Positions 1 through 5,577 of a DNA stretch of 8,910 nt are shown here, piece after piece. Below the pieces are notes generated by a model. The model saw only the letters and a program-made list of their open reading frames with translations, did not search any database and was not told the DNA's origin. A program made the position numbers and the translations under genes. How positions within the stretch are numbered: the stretch's first letter is position 1; every line of letters starts with the position of its first letter. The stretch is taken from positions 1 to 8,910 of the forward strand of contig CANQFX010000050.1 in NCBI GenBank assembly GCA_947600015.1, given 5' to 3'. This stretch comes from an uncultured Bacilli bacterium. GTDB lineage: Bacteria; Bacillota_I; Bacilli_A; RF39; UBA660.

Positions 1-135
1 GCTTCTACCATTGGTGGAGTCTCTACTACTGGTTGAACTGGTGCTGCTTCTACCATTGGTGGAGTCTCTACTACTGGCTGAACTGGCGCTGCTTCTACCA
101 TTGGTGGAGTTTCTACTACTGGTTGAACTGGTGCT
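1..135 (-). repeat. 45-bp in-frame tandem repeat, at least three copies
   Basis: Units at 1-45, 46-90 and 91-135 have a 45-bp period and differ from each other at only one to three positions. On the minus strand each encodes the same 15 residues (AAPVQPVVETPPMVE in rotation). All differences are third-position synonymous changes (GCA/GCG, CAA/CAG, GAA/GAG). The next stretch (from 136) diverges into a related but irregular sequence. The array runs into the window edge, so the true copy number is unknown. Confidence 0.95.
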
Positions 136-494
136 GCCTCTGGCATTGGCATTGTAGTAGTATCAATAGGCATTGCTCCCATCGGAGTTCCTGAACTAGC
201 ATTCATATCTACTTGTGGTGTTGAGATTACTCCTGCTTGCATATCTTGAACAATAGGGGCTACTCCAACGGCCTCTGGCATTCCTCCTACTGGAACATTT
301 CCAGCTGCAATGGTTGCATCGATTCCCATTGGTGGAACCTGTCCTTGTACTGGAGCACTTTCTTGTGGATTCATTCCCTTTTTAGATTTTTTTGACGTTA
401 CAATTAAAATAATTAAGGCTATGATTAATAACAATACACCACCTGTAATTAACATACCAGGAATTGTTAAAAACCATCCAAAATCAAAATTCAT
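1..494 (-). CDS. Membrane-anchored Pro/Met/Val-rich repeat protein (C-terminus outside window)
   Basis: The reading frame is open from ATG 494-492 to the window edge, giving 164 complete codons. A GAGGGAG ribosome binding site at 504-510 supports this start. Residues 1-10 carry no basic residue. Residues about 11-33 form one strongly hydrophobic helix (ITGGVLLLIIALIILIV), followed at once by a basic patch, KKSKK (35-39). By the positive-inside rule this predicts N-out/C-in topology, which places the rest in the cytoplasm. Residues 40-118 are a low-complexity linker rich in Pro, Met, Gly, Ala and Val. From about residue 120 the chain is a tandem 15-residue repeat with core AAPVQPVVETPPMVE. No enzymatic domain is visible in the part present. 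The single-helix plus basic patch plus proline-rich linker layout resembles adaptor proteins such as ZipA, but that is only an analogy and any C-terminal domain is unseen. A surface-exposed role with inverted topology cannot be excluded. Confidence 0.85.
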   Translation of the reverse strand, partial: MNFDFGWFLTIPGMLITGGVLLLIIALIILIVTSKKSKKGMNPQESAPVQGQVPPMGIDATIAAGNVPVGGMPEAVGVAPIVQDMQAGVISTPQVDMNASSGTPMGAMPIDTTTMPMPEAAPVQPVVETPPMVEAAPVQPVVETPPMVEAAPVQPVVETPPMVE

Positions 495-530
495 ATTTAT
501 CGACTCCCTCTATTCTTATAATCTATTATT

Positions 531-559
531 ATCATAGCAAAAAAAAGTTACGATTGCAA
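531..559 (-). promoter_or_regulatory. Sigma-A type promoter for the membrane-anchored repeat protein
   Basis: On the minus strand a -35 box TTGCAA (554-559) is separated by exactly 17 bp from a -10 box TATGAT (531-536). A TG dinucleotide one base upstream of the -10 box gives an extended -10. Transcription would start near 524 and give a leader of about 30 nt holding the GAGGGAG site. Confidence 0.75.
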
Positions 560-572
560 ACATTTTATTTTA

Positions 573-595
573 TTTACATTTGTTGACATTGTAAA
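573..595. repeat. Inverted repeat TTTACA...TGTAAA upstream of the promoter
   Basis: TTTACA at 573-578 and TGTAAA at 590-595 form a 6-bp dyad with an 11-nt spacer. It lies 14 bp upstream of the -35 box and just past the stop of the pseudouridine synthase gene. It has no GC-rich stem and no T-tract on the minus side, so it is a poor terminator. An operator-like site is possible but unproven. Confidence 0.3.
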
Positions 596-601
596 TTATG
601 T

Positions 602-1273
602 CTATCTATTATTTATAACTGTGGAAAACTTTTGAAAATATCCTTCTTTGGGGGTTATGGTAAATGTCATCTTTTCTTTTGTAATTGGATGATAAAAAGA
701 CAAATAGTAAGCAAATAAAGCAAGTGGTGTATGATCTTGTCGTCCATAGCGCTGATCTCCACAAAGAGGATATCCTCGACTTGCAAATTGAACACGAATT
801 TGATGATGACGCCCTGTTTTTAATGAAATGTCTAACAAACTTTGATTGATCGGAGCGAAATAATGAACAACTTGATAAGAAAGAATTGCCTCTTTTCCTT
901 TTTCATCAATTACACTATTTCCATTTTCAAGTTGCAAAATAAAATCTTGTAATGTTCCTTCTTTTGGACACACACATCCCCACGCTACAGCATAATATTT
1001 TTTTTCTATGTTATGTTCCTGCATTTGCTTTGTCAGTCTTGCTGCTGCTTTGGAAGTTTTAGCAAATACCATAATCCCTCCTACTGGACGATCTAGGCGA
1101 TGAACAAGTCCTAAATAAACGTTTCCTGGTTTATGATACTTTTCCTTAATATATTGTTTTACTTGCGTTAATAAATCAATATCTTTTGTAGCATCTCCCT
1201 GACTTAATACATTTGGCTTTTTTTCTACTACAATAAGATGGTTATCTTCATATAAAATATTTAATTTACTCAT
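602..1273 (-). CDS. RluA-family RNA pseudouridine synthase
   Basis: The protein is predicted to isomerise specific uridines in rRNA or tRNA to pseudouridine in the cytoplasm. With the start at ATG 1273-1271 (MSKLNILYED) it has 223 residues. The open frame extends 15 codons further upstream, but that extension lies inside the methyltransferase gene and does not match the family start, where a strand of the type 'ILYEDNHLIVVEKKP' comes first. The catalytic motif HRLDRP is at 58-63 with catalytic Asp61. The second family motif TGRHHQIRVQFASRGYP is at 153-169. There is no N-terminal S4 RNA-binding domain, so this is a compact form rather than a canonical RluD. The start overlaps the end of the upstream methyltransferase gene by 8 bp (ATGAGTAA), which suggests translational coupling. 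The target uridine cannot be read from the sequence. Confidence 0.93.
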   Translation of the reverse strand: MSKLNILYEDNHLIVVEKKPNVLSQGDATKDIDLLTQVKQYIKEKYHKPGNVYLGLVHRLDRPVGGIMVFAKTSKAAARLTKQMQEHNIEKKYYAVAWGCVCPKEGTLQDFILQLENGNSVIDEKGKEAILSYQVVHYFAPINQSLLDISLKTGRHHQIRVQFASRGYPLCGDQRYGRQDHTPLALFAYYLSFYHPITKEKMTFTITPKEGYFQKFSTVINNR

Positions 1274-2138
1274 TACTTTCCCATCTTCCATAAATACCGC
1301 AAGGTAAAACAAAATCACTATTTTTTATTGGTAATCCAATTTCTCCACAAGAAACTTTTCCTGCATATTTTTTTGAAACAGTAAGATATAAGATATTTGA
1401 TAGTACGATAGAAGAAAGACCAGTCGTATAAGAATTAATGAGAAAAAACAATGGTTTTTCACTAAGAAGTTCACTACATAAAGTGACTAGTTCATTTAAA
1501 TCTTTTGAAATATCCCAAACTTCACCATTGGCTCCTCTACCATAACTAGGAGGATCCATAATAATAGCATCGTAATGATTGCCTCGGCGAATTTCTCGCT
1601 TTACAAATTTTAAAACGTCATCTACTAAATAACGAATTTCTGCTTTTTCATACCCACTGGATTTTACATTTTCTTTACACCAATCTACCATACCTCTAGA
1701 GGAATCTACATGAGTCACACTCGCTCCTGCGGAAAGACAAGCAACCGTCGCACCTCCAGTATACGCAAATAAATTTAACACTTTTATCTTTCGATTGGCT
1801 TTTTTTATTTTTTCTCGCATAAAATCCCAGTTTACTGCTTGTTCTGGAAATAAACCAGTATGTTTAAATCCCATTTGTTTAATATGAAAGGTTAAATCTT
1901 TATATGTAATTTTCCAGCGAGCAGGAATGGATTTTAAATTTTCCCAATGTCCTCCTCCTTGATTACTACGGTAATATACAGCATCAATCAAAGAAGAGTA
2001 TTTTTCTAATAAATTCCCGTGGTCCCAAATAATTTGCGGATCTGGTCGTAATAAATAAATATCTCCCCATCGCTCTAACTTTTGTCCCAGAGAAGCATCA
2101 ATTAATTCATAATCTTTCCAATCGTTTGATACTAACAT
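1266..2138 (-). CDS. Class I SAM-dependent methyltransferase, COG1092/RlmI-like (probable rRNA methyltransferase)
   Basis: This 290-residue protein has the Rossmann-type methyltransferase core. SAM motif I is LNLFAYTGGAT (121-131); the acidic residue after strand 2 is Asp145 in HVDSS; an acidic DD pair is at 173-174; and DPPSYGRG at 195-202 is the motif IV typical of the COG1092 rRNA methyltransferase group. The preceding segment KHTGLFPEQ (92-100) is also characteristic. It lacks the N-terminal PUA domain of E. coli RlmI (about 396 residues), so it belongs to the shorter stand-alone form and its exact substrate is unclear. The start ATG 2138-2136 has an AAGGA site 7 nt upstream. Its last 8 bp overlap the start of the pseudouridine synthase gene, pairing two RNA-modification enzymes in one transcript. 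RNA as substrate is inferred from family and neighbour. Confidence 0.9.
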   Translation of the reverse strand: MLVSNDWKDYELIDASLGQKLERWGDIYLLRPDPQIIWDHGNLLEKYSSLIDAVYYRSNQGGGHWENLKSIPARWKITYKDLTFHIKQMGFKHTGLFPEQAVNWDFMREKIKKANRKIKVLNLFAYTGGATVACLSAGASVTHVDSSRGMVDWCKENVKSSGYEKAEIRYLVDDVLKFVKREIRRGNHYDAIIMDPPSYGRGANGEVWDISKDLNELVTLCSELLSEKPLFFLINSYTTGLSSIVLSNILYLTVSKKYAGKVSCGEIGLPIKNSDFVLPCGIYGRWESNE

Positions 2139-2168
2139 AAAATCATCCTTTCATAAAATGAATTAAAA

Positions 2169-2465
2169 CTATTTTTGATTAAAATTCTTTAATCTCTTTT
2201 TAATTAGTAAAATCAACTCCATTGGTGCATTTAATTGTTGTAAAACAAGAAGAGCATCTTGTAATTTTGTTTTTTCTGATAATCTATTTTTTATTTCCTC
2301 TGCTTCTTTTTGATAATCCATTTCTATTATTGAATTTTCTTTAATAAAATCTTTAATATAATTTTCTATCTCTTTTAATACATATAATTTCAAAGGATAT
2401 TCATCAATATACTCTACTCCATAATATCCTCCTACTAAATATTGAAATTGATCTTTTAATTGCAT
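2169..2465 (-). CDS. Small protein of unknown function
   Basis: I do not recognise this 98-residue protein. The frame runs from ATG 2465 to TAG 2171-2169. The N-terminal third is aromatic-rich (FQYLVGGYYGVEYIDEY, residues 7-23). The remainder is Lys/Glu-rich and likely helical, ending in an amphipathic stretch with many Leu and Ile (about 68-93) and a basic tail. There is no transmembrane segment, Cys pair or known motif. The ribosome binding site is weak (GGTG, 4 nt from the start). It sits 30 bp upstream of the methyltransferase with no terminator between them, so it is probably the first gene of the RNA-modification transcript. That position is the only functional hint. A real gene is supported by the candidate promoter in front and by operon-like packing. 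Confidence 0.7.
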   Translation of the reverse strand: MQLKDQFQYLVGGYYGVEYIDEYPLKLYVLKEIENYIKDFIKENSIIEMDYQKEAEEIKNRLSEKTKLQDALLVLQQLNAPMELILLIKKRLKNFNQK

Positions 2466-2489
2466 AACATCACCAACTAATTTTATTTT

Positions 2490-2518
2490 ATCATATTATA
2501 AAAGAAAAAAGATATCAA
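2490..2518 (-). promoter_or_regulatory. Promoter for the 98-aa gene/methyltransferase/pseudouridine synthase operon
   Basis: On the minus strand TTGATA (2513-2518) is followed after 17 bp by TATGAT (2490-2495). Transcription would start near 2483, leaving a leader of less than 20 nt. The -35 box lies inside one arm of the terminator hairpin of the preceding gene. A TATAAT at 2495-2500 is an alternative -10 but has no good -35 at the right distance. Confidence 0.55.
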
Positions 2519-2534
2519 AAAAACATTTGATATC
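2501..2534 (-). terminator. Rho-independent terminator after the 152-aa gene
   Basis: Perfect 9-bp arms GATATCAAA (2511-2519) and TTTGATATC (2526-2534) enclose a 6-nt loop. On the minus strand the hairpin is followed directly by TTTTTTCTTT (2501-2510). It lies 13 bp past the stop of the 152-residue gene. The stem is AT-rich, so it may be leaky, but the geometry is standard. Confidence 0.75.
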
Positions 2535-2547
2535 ATAATCTGAAACT

Positions 2548-3006
2548 TTATTTTTTTATATTTTTCTTTGGATGATTTTGATTTTTTTGTTGCATTTTCT
2601 TGGGATCATTAATATCGTTTAATGTCCAAAGTAAACTTAATTTAGGAATAGAGAAACCTTTCATATTGGGAAAATAATCTGTAAACTTTTCTACTTCACA
2701 TACATAGGGAAAATTAAATACAGAAAATTTTGTAGTATTATCCCTAACATCCGTAATAAAACCAGTAAAAAGTTCTCTATAATGCATTCTATCTTGGGAT
2801 ACGATAGGAACAAAAAAATATTTTTGATTTGTCTTTTCTACTCTTGGTGATAAAGAATCATAATCATTCGCTACTCTAGTAAATTTACCAACCAATATTT
2901 CATCCGCCAAATACTCCTCTTGCATTTGATAATTTCTATCTCCAAAAGGATTGTTTTCTTTTTCCCTTTTGATTTGTTTTTCTTTCATACTATTTAATAA
3001 TGACAT
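2548..3006 (-). CDS. Unrecognised soluble protein, 152 aa
   Basis: I do not recognise this family. The chosen start is ATG 3006-3004 (MSLLNSMKEKQIKREKENNP): AAAGGAG at 3015-3021 sits 8 nt from it. An in-frame GTG at 3015-3013 is ruled out because its G is part of that Shine-Dalgarno. The first 20 residues are highly charged and likely helical. A central part (about 37-130) mixes strands and aromatic residues (KYFFVPIV, LFTGFITDV, FSVFNFPYV, LSLLWTLND). The last 18 residues are a Lys/Gln/Asn tail (KKMQQKNQNHPKKNIKK), which may bind nucleic acid or acidic partners; that is inference. There is no signal peptide or membrane helix. The gene has its own candidate promoter and terminator, so it is probably monocistronic. 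Confidence 0.75.
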   Translation of the reverse strand: MSLLNSMKEKQIKREKENNPFGDRNYQMQEEYLADEILVGKFTRVANDYDSLSPRVEKTNQKYFFVPIVSQDRMHYRELFTGFITDVRDNTTKFSVFNFPYVCEVEKFTDYFPNMKGFSIPKLSLLWTLNDINDPKKMQQKNQNHPKKNIKK

Positions 3007-3014
3007 CTTCTTCA

Positions 3015-3021
3015 CTCCTTT
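3015..3021 (-). promoter_or_regulatory. Shine-Dalgarno that fixes the start of the 152-aa gene
   Basis: AAAGGAG on the minus strand lies 8 nt upstream of ATG 3006. Its last G is also the first base of the in-frame GTG codon at 3015, which therefore cannot serve as the start from this site. Confidence 0.8.
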
Positions 3022-3029
3022 GAGACGTT

Positions 3030-3058
3030 ATTGTAGCATAAAAAAAGAAAAACTACAA
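3030..3058 (-). promoter_or_regulatory. Candidate promoter for the 152-aa gene
   Basis: The minus strand shows TTGTAG (3053-3058), a 17-bp spacer, then TACAAT (3030-3035) preceded by TG one base upstream (extended -10). The -35 box overlaps the last codon and the stop codon of the flavin reductase-rubredoxin gene. The two boxes also contain an inverted repeat (TTGTAG at 3031-3036, CTACAA at 3053-3058). Confidence 0.55.
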
Positions 3059-3679
3059 ATTATCTTTCTTTTTAAAATGACTTGCATCCATTCCACAAAT
3101 TGGACAGCGGAAATCTTCTGGCAATTCTCCTTGATGTACATAGCCACACACATCACAAATCCAAGCATCATCTCCTACTTTTTCTTCTTCATAAGTTGGT
3201 GCTTTTTTTGGCGCCTTTCCTTTAATTACTTCATGATAATATTGATAAGTCATAGGAGAAGAATCTTCTAGTTTCTTAGTATCTACTACTTGGGCAATAA
3301 AAATATCATGTGTACCTACATCTACTACTTGTATTAATTTACAAACTAAATATCCACAAATACTTTCTGATAAAATGGGAATTCCTTCTATTTCTTCATG
3401 GGGAACAGTGGAAAACTTTTCTGTTTCTTTCGAAGATTGAAATCCGAAAGTAGAAATTACATTCGAATTTATTTTTTCTGATAAAATAGAAACAATAAAT
3501 TTTTTCGTTTTTTGAATCACTTGATTTGTATAATTTTCCTTATTTATACAAATAGAAATCATAGGATTTTCACTCGTTATTTGTGTTAGTGTGTTGATAA
3601 TACAGCCTACCTCTTTTTCTTCTTTTGCACTTACTAAATACATTCCATAACTAATATCTCGAAATACTTTTTTATCCAT
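3053..3679 (-). CDS. Flavin reductase-like/rubredoxin fusion (high-molecular-weight rubredoxin type)
   Basis: This is a 208-residue two-domain redox protein. Residues about 1-152 match the FMN-binding flavin reductase-like fold: NTLTQIT at 29-35, a NPMISICI strand, and the late motif GTHDIFIAQVV at 122-132. A short charged linker (about 153-170) leads to a compact rubredoxin-like domain with CDVCG (175-179) and CPICG (192-196), giving four Cys ligands for one iron. The spacing between the Cys pairs is short and resembles the rubredoxin domain of rubrerythrin rather than a full 53-residue rubredoxin. The arrangement matches Moorella Hrb, which passes electrons from NAD(P)H to FprA-type flavodiiron proteins; no FprA gene is visible here, so the partner is unknown. 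It is the last gene of the operon, 8 bp after the SDR gene. Its AGGAGG site overlaps the SDR stop codon, and the spacing to ATG 3679 is short (4 nt). Confidence 0.9.
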   Translation of the reverse strand: MDKKVFRDISYGMYLVSAKEEKEVGCIINTLTQITSENPMISICINKENYTNQVIQKTKKFIVSILSEKINSNVISTFGFQSSKETEKFSTVPHEEIEGIPILSESICGYLVCKLIQVVDVGTHDIFIAQVVDTKKLEDSSPMTYQYYHEVIKGKAPKKAPTYEEEKVGDDAWICDVCGYVHQGELPEDFRCPICGMDASHFKKKDNL

Positions 3680-3687
3680 ATAACCTC

Positions 3688-4440
3688 CTACATCACTAGT
3701 CCACCATCAACTTGAATAATCGTTCCGGTAGTAAAAGATGCATCTTCACTTGCTAAATATAAATAAGCGCCTGCCAAATCTTTTGGTTCGGCCATTTTCT
3801 GTAATGGTGTCATATTTAATAACATTTGTTTCATATTCTCATTTACTGTATCTTTCATCATATCCGTTGCGACAACTCCAGGAGCAACCGCATTTACTCG
3901 AATTTGATACATACCAAGTTCTTTGGCTAATGACTTTGTTACTCCATTCACTGCGAATTTAGAAGAAGCATAAGCAACTTGATTTTTTCCACCATAGATT
4001 CCTACCATAGAACTGGTATTAATAATAGAACCTCCGGTATCTTTCATGTATTTTACTACCTCTCTTGTTGTTTTTAATACACTAAATAAATTAATTTCAA
4101 ACATTTCATAAATTTCTTCATCACTGGATTCTAACAAAGAGCGATTACTAGTAATTCCTGCATTATTGACTAAAATATCAATTTTTCCCCAGGTATTTAT
4201 TACTTTCTCTACCATATCACGAATGCTTTCTGTATTTTTCAAATCCACTCCAATAGCTAAAACCTTATCGTCTGAAATAGAAAAATCTTCTTTTATTTTT
4301 TGCATTGCTCGAATTGCATTTTCTTCTTTACTACCACAAATCGCAACTTTTGCTCCTTCTTGTAGAAAACATCTGGCCACTTCATTTCCAATCCCTCTGG
4401 TACTTCCTGTAATTAAAGCAACTTTTCCTTCTAATTTCAT
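3688..4440 (-). CDS. Short-chain dehydrogenase/reductase, FabG-like
   Basis: This 250-residue classical SDR oxidises or reduces a carbonyl/hydroxyl group using a nicotinamide cofactor. The cofactor motif TGSTRGIG is at 11-18 and NNAG at 92-95; the catalytic tetrad is Asn117, Ser144, Tyr157 and Lys161 (YASSK). The APGVVATDM segment is at 186-194 and VDGG at 244-247. Arg15 and Ser37-Lys38 after strand 2, with no acidic residue there, suggest NADP(H) preference. It reads like 3-oxoacyl-ACP reductase, but it lies between a peptidase and a redox fusion, away from other fab genes, so a housekeeping FabG role is not secure. The motif NNAGITSN and general layout are also seen in gut hydroxysteroid dehydrogenases such as BaiA, but BaiA carries an acidic NAD-selecting residue that is absent here. 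An AAGGAG site overlaps the stop of the upstream gene, 14 bp away. Confidence 0.88.
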   Translation of the reverse strand: MKLEGKVALITGSTRGIGNEVARCFLQEGAKVAICGSKEENAIRAMQKIKEDFSISDDKVLAIGVDLKNTESIRDMVEKVINTWGKIDILVNNAGITSNRSLLESSDEEIYEMFEINLFSVLKTTREVVKYMKDTGGSIINTSSMVGIYGGKNQVAYASSKFAVNGVTKSLAKELGMYQIRVNAVAPGVVATDMMKDTVNENMKQMLLNMTPLQKMAEPKDLAGAYLYLASEDASFTTGTIIQVDGGLVM

Positions 4441-4454
4441 TTTTCTTTCTCTCC

Positions 4455-5489
4455 TTATTCTTCGGTTGCTGACTCTACTAATTGAATTGTTTTTTGATCA
4501 TAATCTACTTTAATTTGTGTTCCTAAAGGCATAATTCCTGTAAATAAGGCATGTCCAATATTGATATTATATAAAACTGGTAAATCTTCATGATGAAATT
4601 CTTTTAATACTTTTTTATATACTTCTTTATATTCTTCATAATATTTTTCTTCATATGGCTTTCCTATTATCATTCCTTTTATCTCATCTAGAATGCCTTG
4701 TGCCCCTAAATTACGCAAATATGTAGTTAAATCGAATGGTTCTATTTTTTCATCACTTGTTTCAATTAATAATATTTTATCTTTCCATTCATCCTTCGTT
4801 GGCCATATTTTTGTACCAATGACGATTGGAAAAACATCAATACATCCTCCTAATACTTCTCCTGTTATTACTCCATGTCCTTGTAAAACTTCATAGCCAT
4901 GCGCTTCTTGTTCCAGTTTTTTTTCTTTATCAACATTTTCTACTCCCCAAGGAATAAAATCTTTTGACCAAACTTTGCTAGACTTAATTTCATACCCTTT
5001 ACTATCACTACATAAAATGTTTTTTATAGCCTCTTCTACATATTCTGGCATTTTTCCATAGTCGGCAATTTCACACATAATAGAGGGTCCATAATAAGAA
5101 GTAAGGCCTGCTTTATGCATCATAAAGTGATTTACTGTAGAATCCGAATAACCCATAAAGACTTTTGGATTCTTTTTTATAATATCAAAATCGATATATG
5201 GTAATAATCGTATTGTATCATTTCCACCAATGGCGCAAAATATTCCTTTAATCGAAGGATCTTGAAATGCCATCATAAGATCTTCTGCTCTTTTTTCAGG
5301 ATGCTCATACAAATAATCTACTCCCTTTAAGGCATTGGGCATAGCAACAACTTCTAAACCAAATTTTTCTTTTAATCTTTCTTTTGCAATATCTAATTTA
5401 TGCACTAAGTTTTTTTCTCCTAATAATCCCGTAGATAAACTTACAATCGCAATTTTATCACCTTTTTTTAACATTTTTGGTTTTATCAC
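4455..5489 (-). CDS. S66-family LD-carboxypeptidase/MccF-like serine peptidase
   Basis: This 344-residue protein is of the usual S66 length. The nucleophile is Ser115 in GYSD (113-116), and the partners are Glu243 (LLIETSDE) and His313 (NIGHALFTG), the Ser-Glu-His triad known for LdcA and MccF. The oxyanion-region motif AIGGND is at 86-91. There is no signal peptide, so it acts in the cytoplasm, either trimming the terminal D-Ala of recycled murein tetrapeptides or cleaving amide bonds of peptide-nucleotide toxins, as MccF does. The sequence cannot separate these roles. The start is GTG 5489-5487: GAGGAG (5498-5503) is 8 nt away and the N-terminus MIKPKMLKKGDKIAIVSLS is the standard family start. 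It is the first gene of the operon with the SDR and flavin reductase-rubredoxin genes, with its own candidate promoter. Confidence 0.92.
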   Translation of the reverse strand: MIKPKMLKKGDKIAIVSLSTGLLGEKNLVHKLDIAKERLKEKFGLEVVAMPNALKGVDYLYEHPEKRAEDLMMAFQDPSIKGIFCAIGGNDTIRLLPYIDFDIIKKNPKVFMGYSDSTVNHFMMHKAGLTSYYGPSIMCEIADYGKMPEYVEEAIKNILCSDSKGYEIKSSKVWSKDFIPWGVENVDKEKKLEQEAHGYEVLQGHGVITGEVLGGCIDVFPIVIGTKIWPTKDEWKDKILLIETSDEKIEPFDLTTYLRNLGAQGILDEIKGMIIGKPYEEKYYEEYKEVYKKVLKEFHHEDLPVLYNINIGHALFTGIMPLGTQIKVDYDQKTIQLVESATEE

Positions 5490-5509
5490 TTTCTCATCTC
5501 CTCTTCCTT

Positions 5510-5538
5510 ATTATATAATAGAAAAATTTTTTTGGAAA
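5510..5538 (-). promoter_or_regulatory. Candidate promoter for the peptidase/SDR/flavin reductase operon
   Basis: The minus strand shows TTTCCA (5533-5538, 4 of 6 consensus), a 17-bp spacer and a perfect TATAAT (5510-5515). The predicted leader is only about 14 nt and starts at the Shine-Dalgarno itself. The -35 box overlaps one arm of the hairpin at 5529-5553. Confidence 0.45.
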
Positions 5539-5553
5539 TAATTATTCCAAAAA
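5529..5553. repeat. Inverted repeat between the surface-protein terminator and the peptidase promoter
   Basis: Arms TTTTTGGAA (5529-5537) and TTCCAAAAA (5545-5553) are perfect 9-bp complements with a 7-nt AT loop. There is no immediate T-tract on the minus side, so it is not a second typical terminator. It covers the -35 region of the peptidase promoter, so an operator role is possible. Confidence 0.45.
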
Positions 5554-5577
5554 GAAAAAAGAGAAATACTCTTTTTT
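5549..5577 (-). terminator. Rho-independent terminator at the end of the surface-protein gene
   Basis: Arms AAAAAAGAG (5555-5563) and CTCTTTTTT (5569-5577) form a 9-bp stem with a 5-nt loop. On the minus strand the stem is followed by C and five T. The 5' arm of the transcript begins inside the TAA stop codon (5578-5576), so termination is packed directly against the gene. Confidence 0.7.

Noticed and set aside
1..135. CRISPR-like array
   Set aside because: The repeats are directly adjacent with no spacers, are in frame, and encode a regular peptide.
310..537. Plus-strand open frame of 75 codons
   Set aside because: It is the antisense shadow of the N-terminus and promoter region of the membrane-anchored repeat protein, has no good ribosome binding site and gives an unstructured composition.
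1274..1318. Fifteen-codon N-terminal extension of the pseudouridine synthase
   Set aside because: It would lie inside the methyltransferase coding region and adds residues not typical of the family; ATG 1273 gives the expected N-terminus and a coupled 8-bp overlap.
3042..3073. Possible terminator after the flavin reductase-rubredoxin gene
   Set aside because: The arms are a pure A/U match between a Lys-codon run and the following T-tract, with a 14-nt loop; too weak to call.
2951..3271. Plus-strand open frame of 106 codons rich in Phe and Ser
   Set aside because: It runs antisense across two real genes and a promoter; its Phe/Ile-rich composition is what the complement of Lys-rich coding sequence produces.
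3688..4440. Bile-acid 3-alpha-hydroxysteroid dehydrogenase (BaiA) assignment
   Set aside because: Shared segments such as NNAGITSN are general SDR features; the acidic NAD-selecting residue of BaiA is missing and no other bai genes are present.
4166..4513. Plus-strand open frame of 115 codons
   Set aside because: It is antisense to the well-supported SDR gene and the end of the peptidase gene, with no family signal of its own.
5486..5497. Three-codon minigene (ATG AGA AAG TGA) overlapping the GTG start of the S66 peptidase
   Set aside because: An AAGGA site lies 7 nt upstream, but the predicted transcript begins downstream of that site, and such short frames arise easily by chance.
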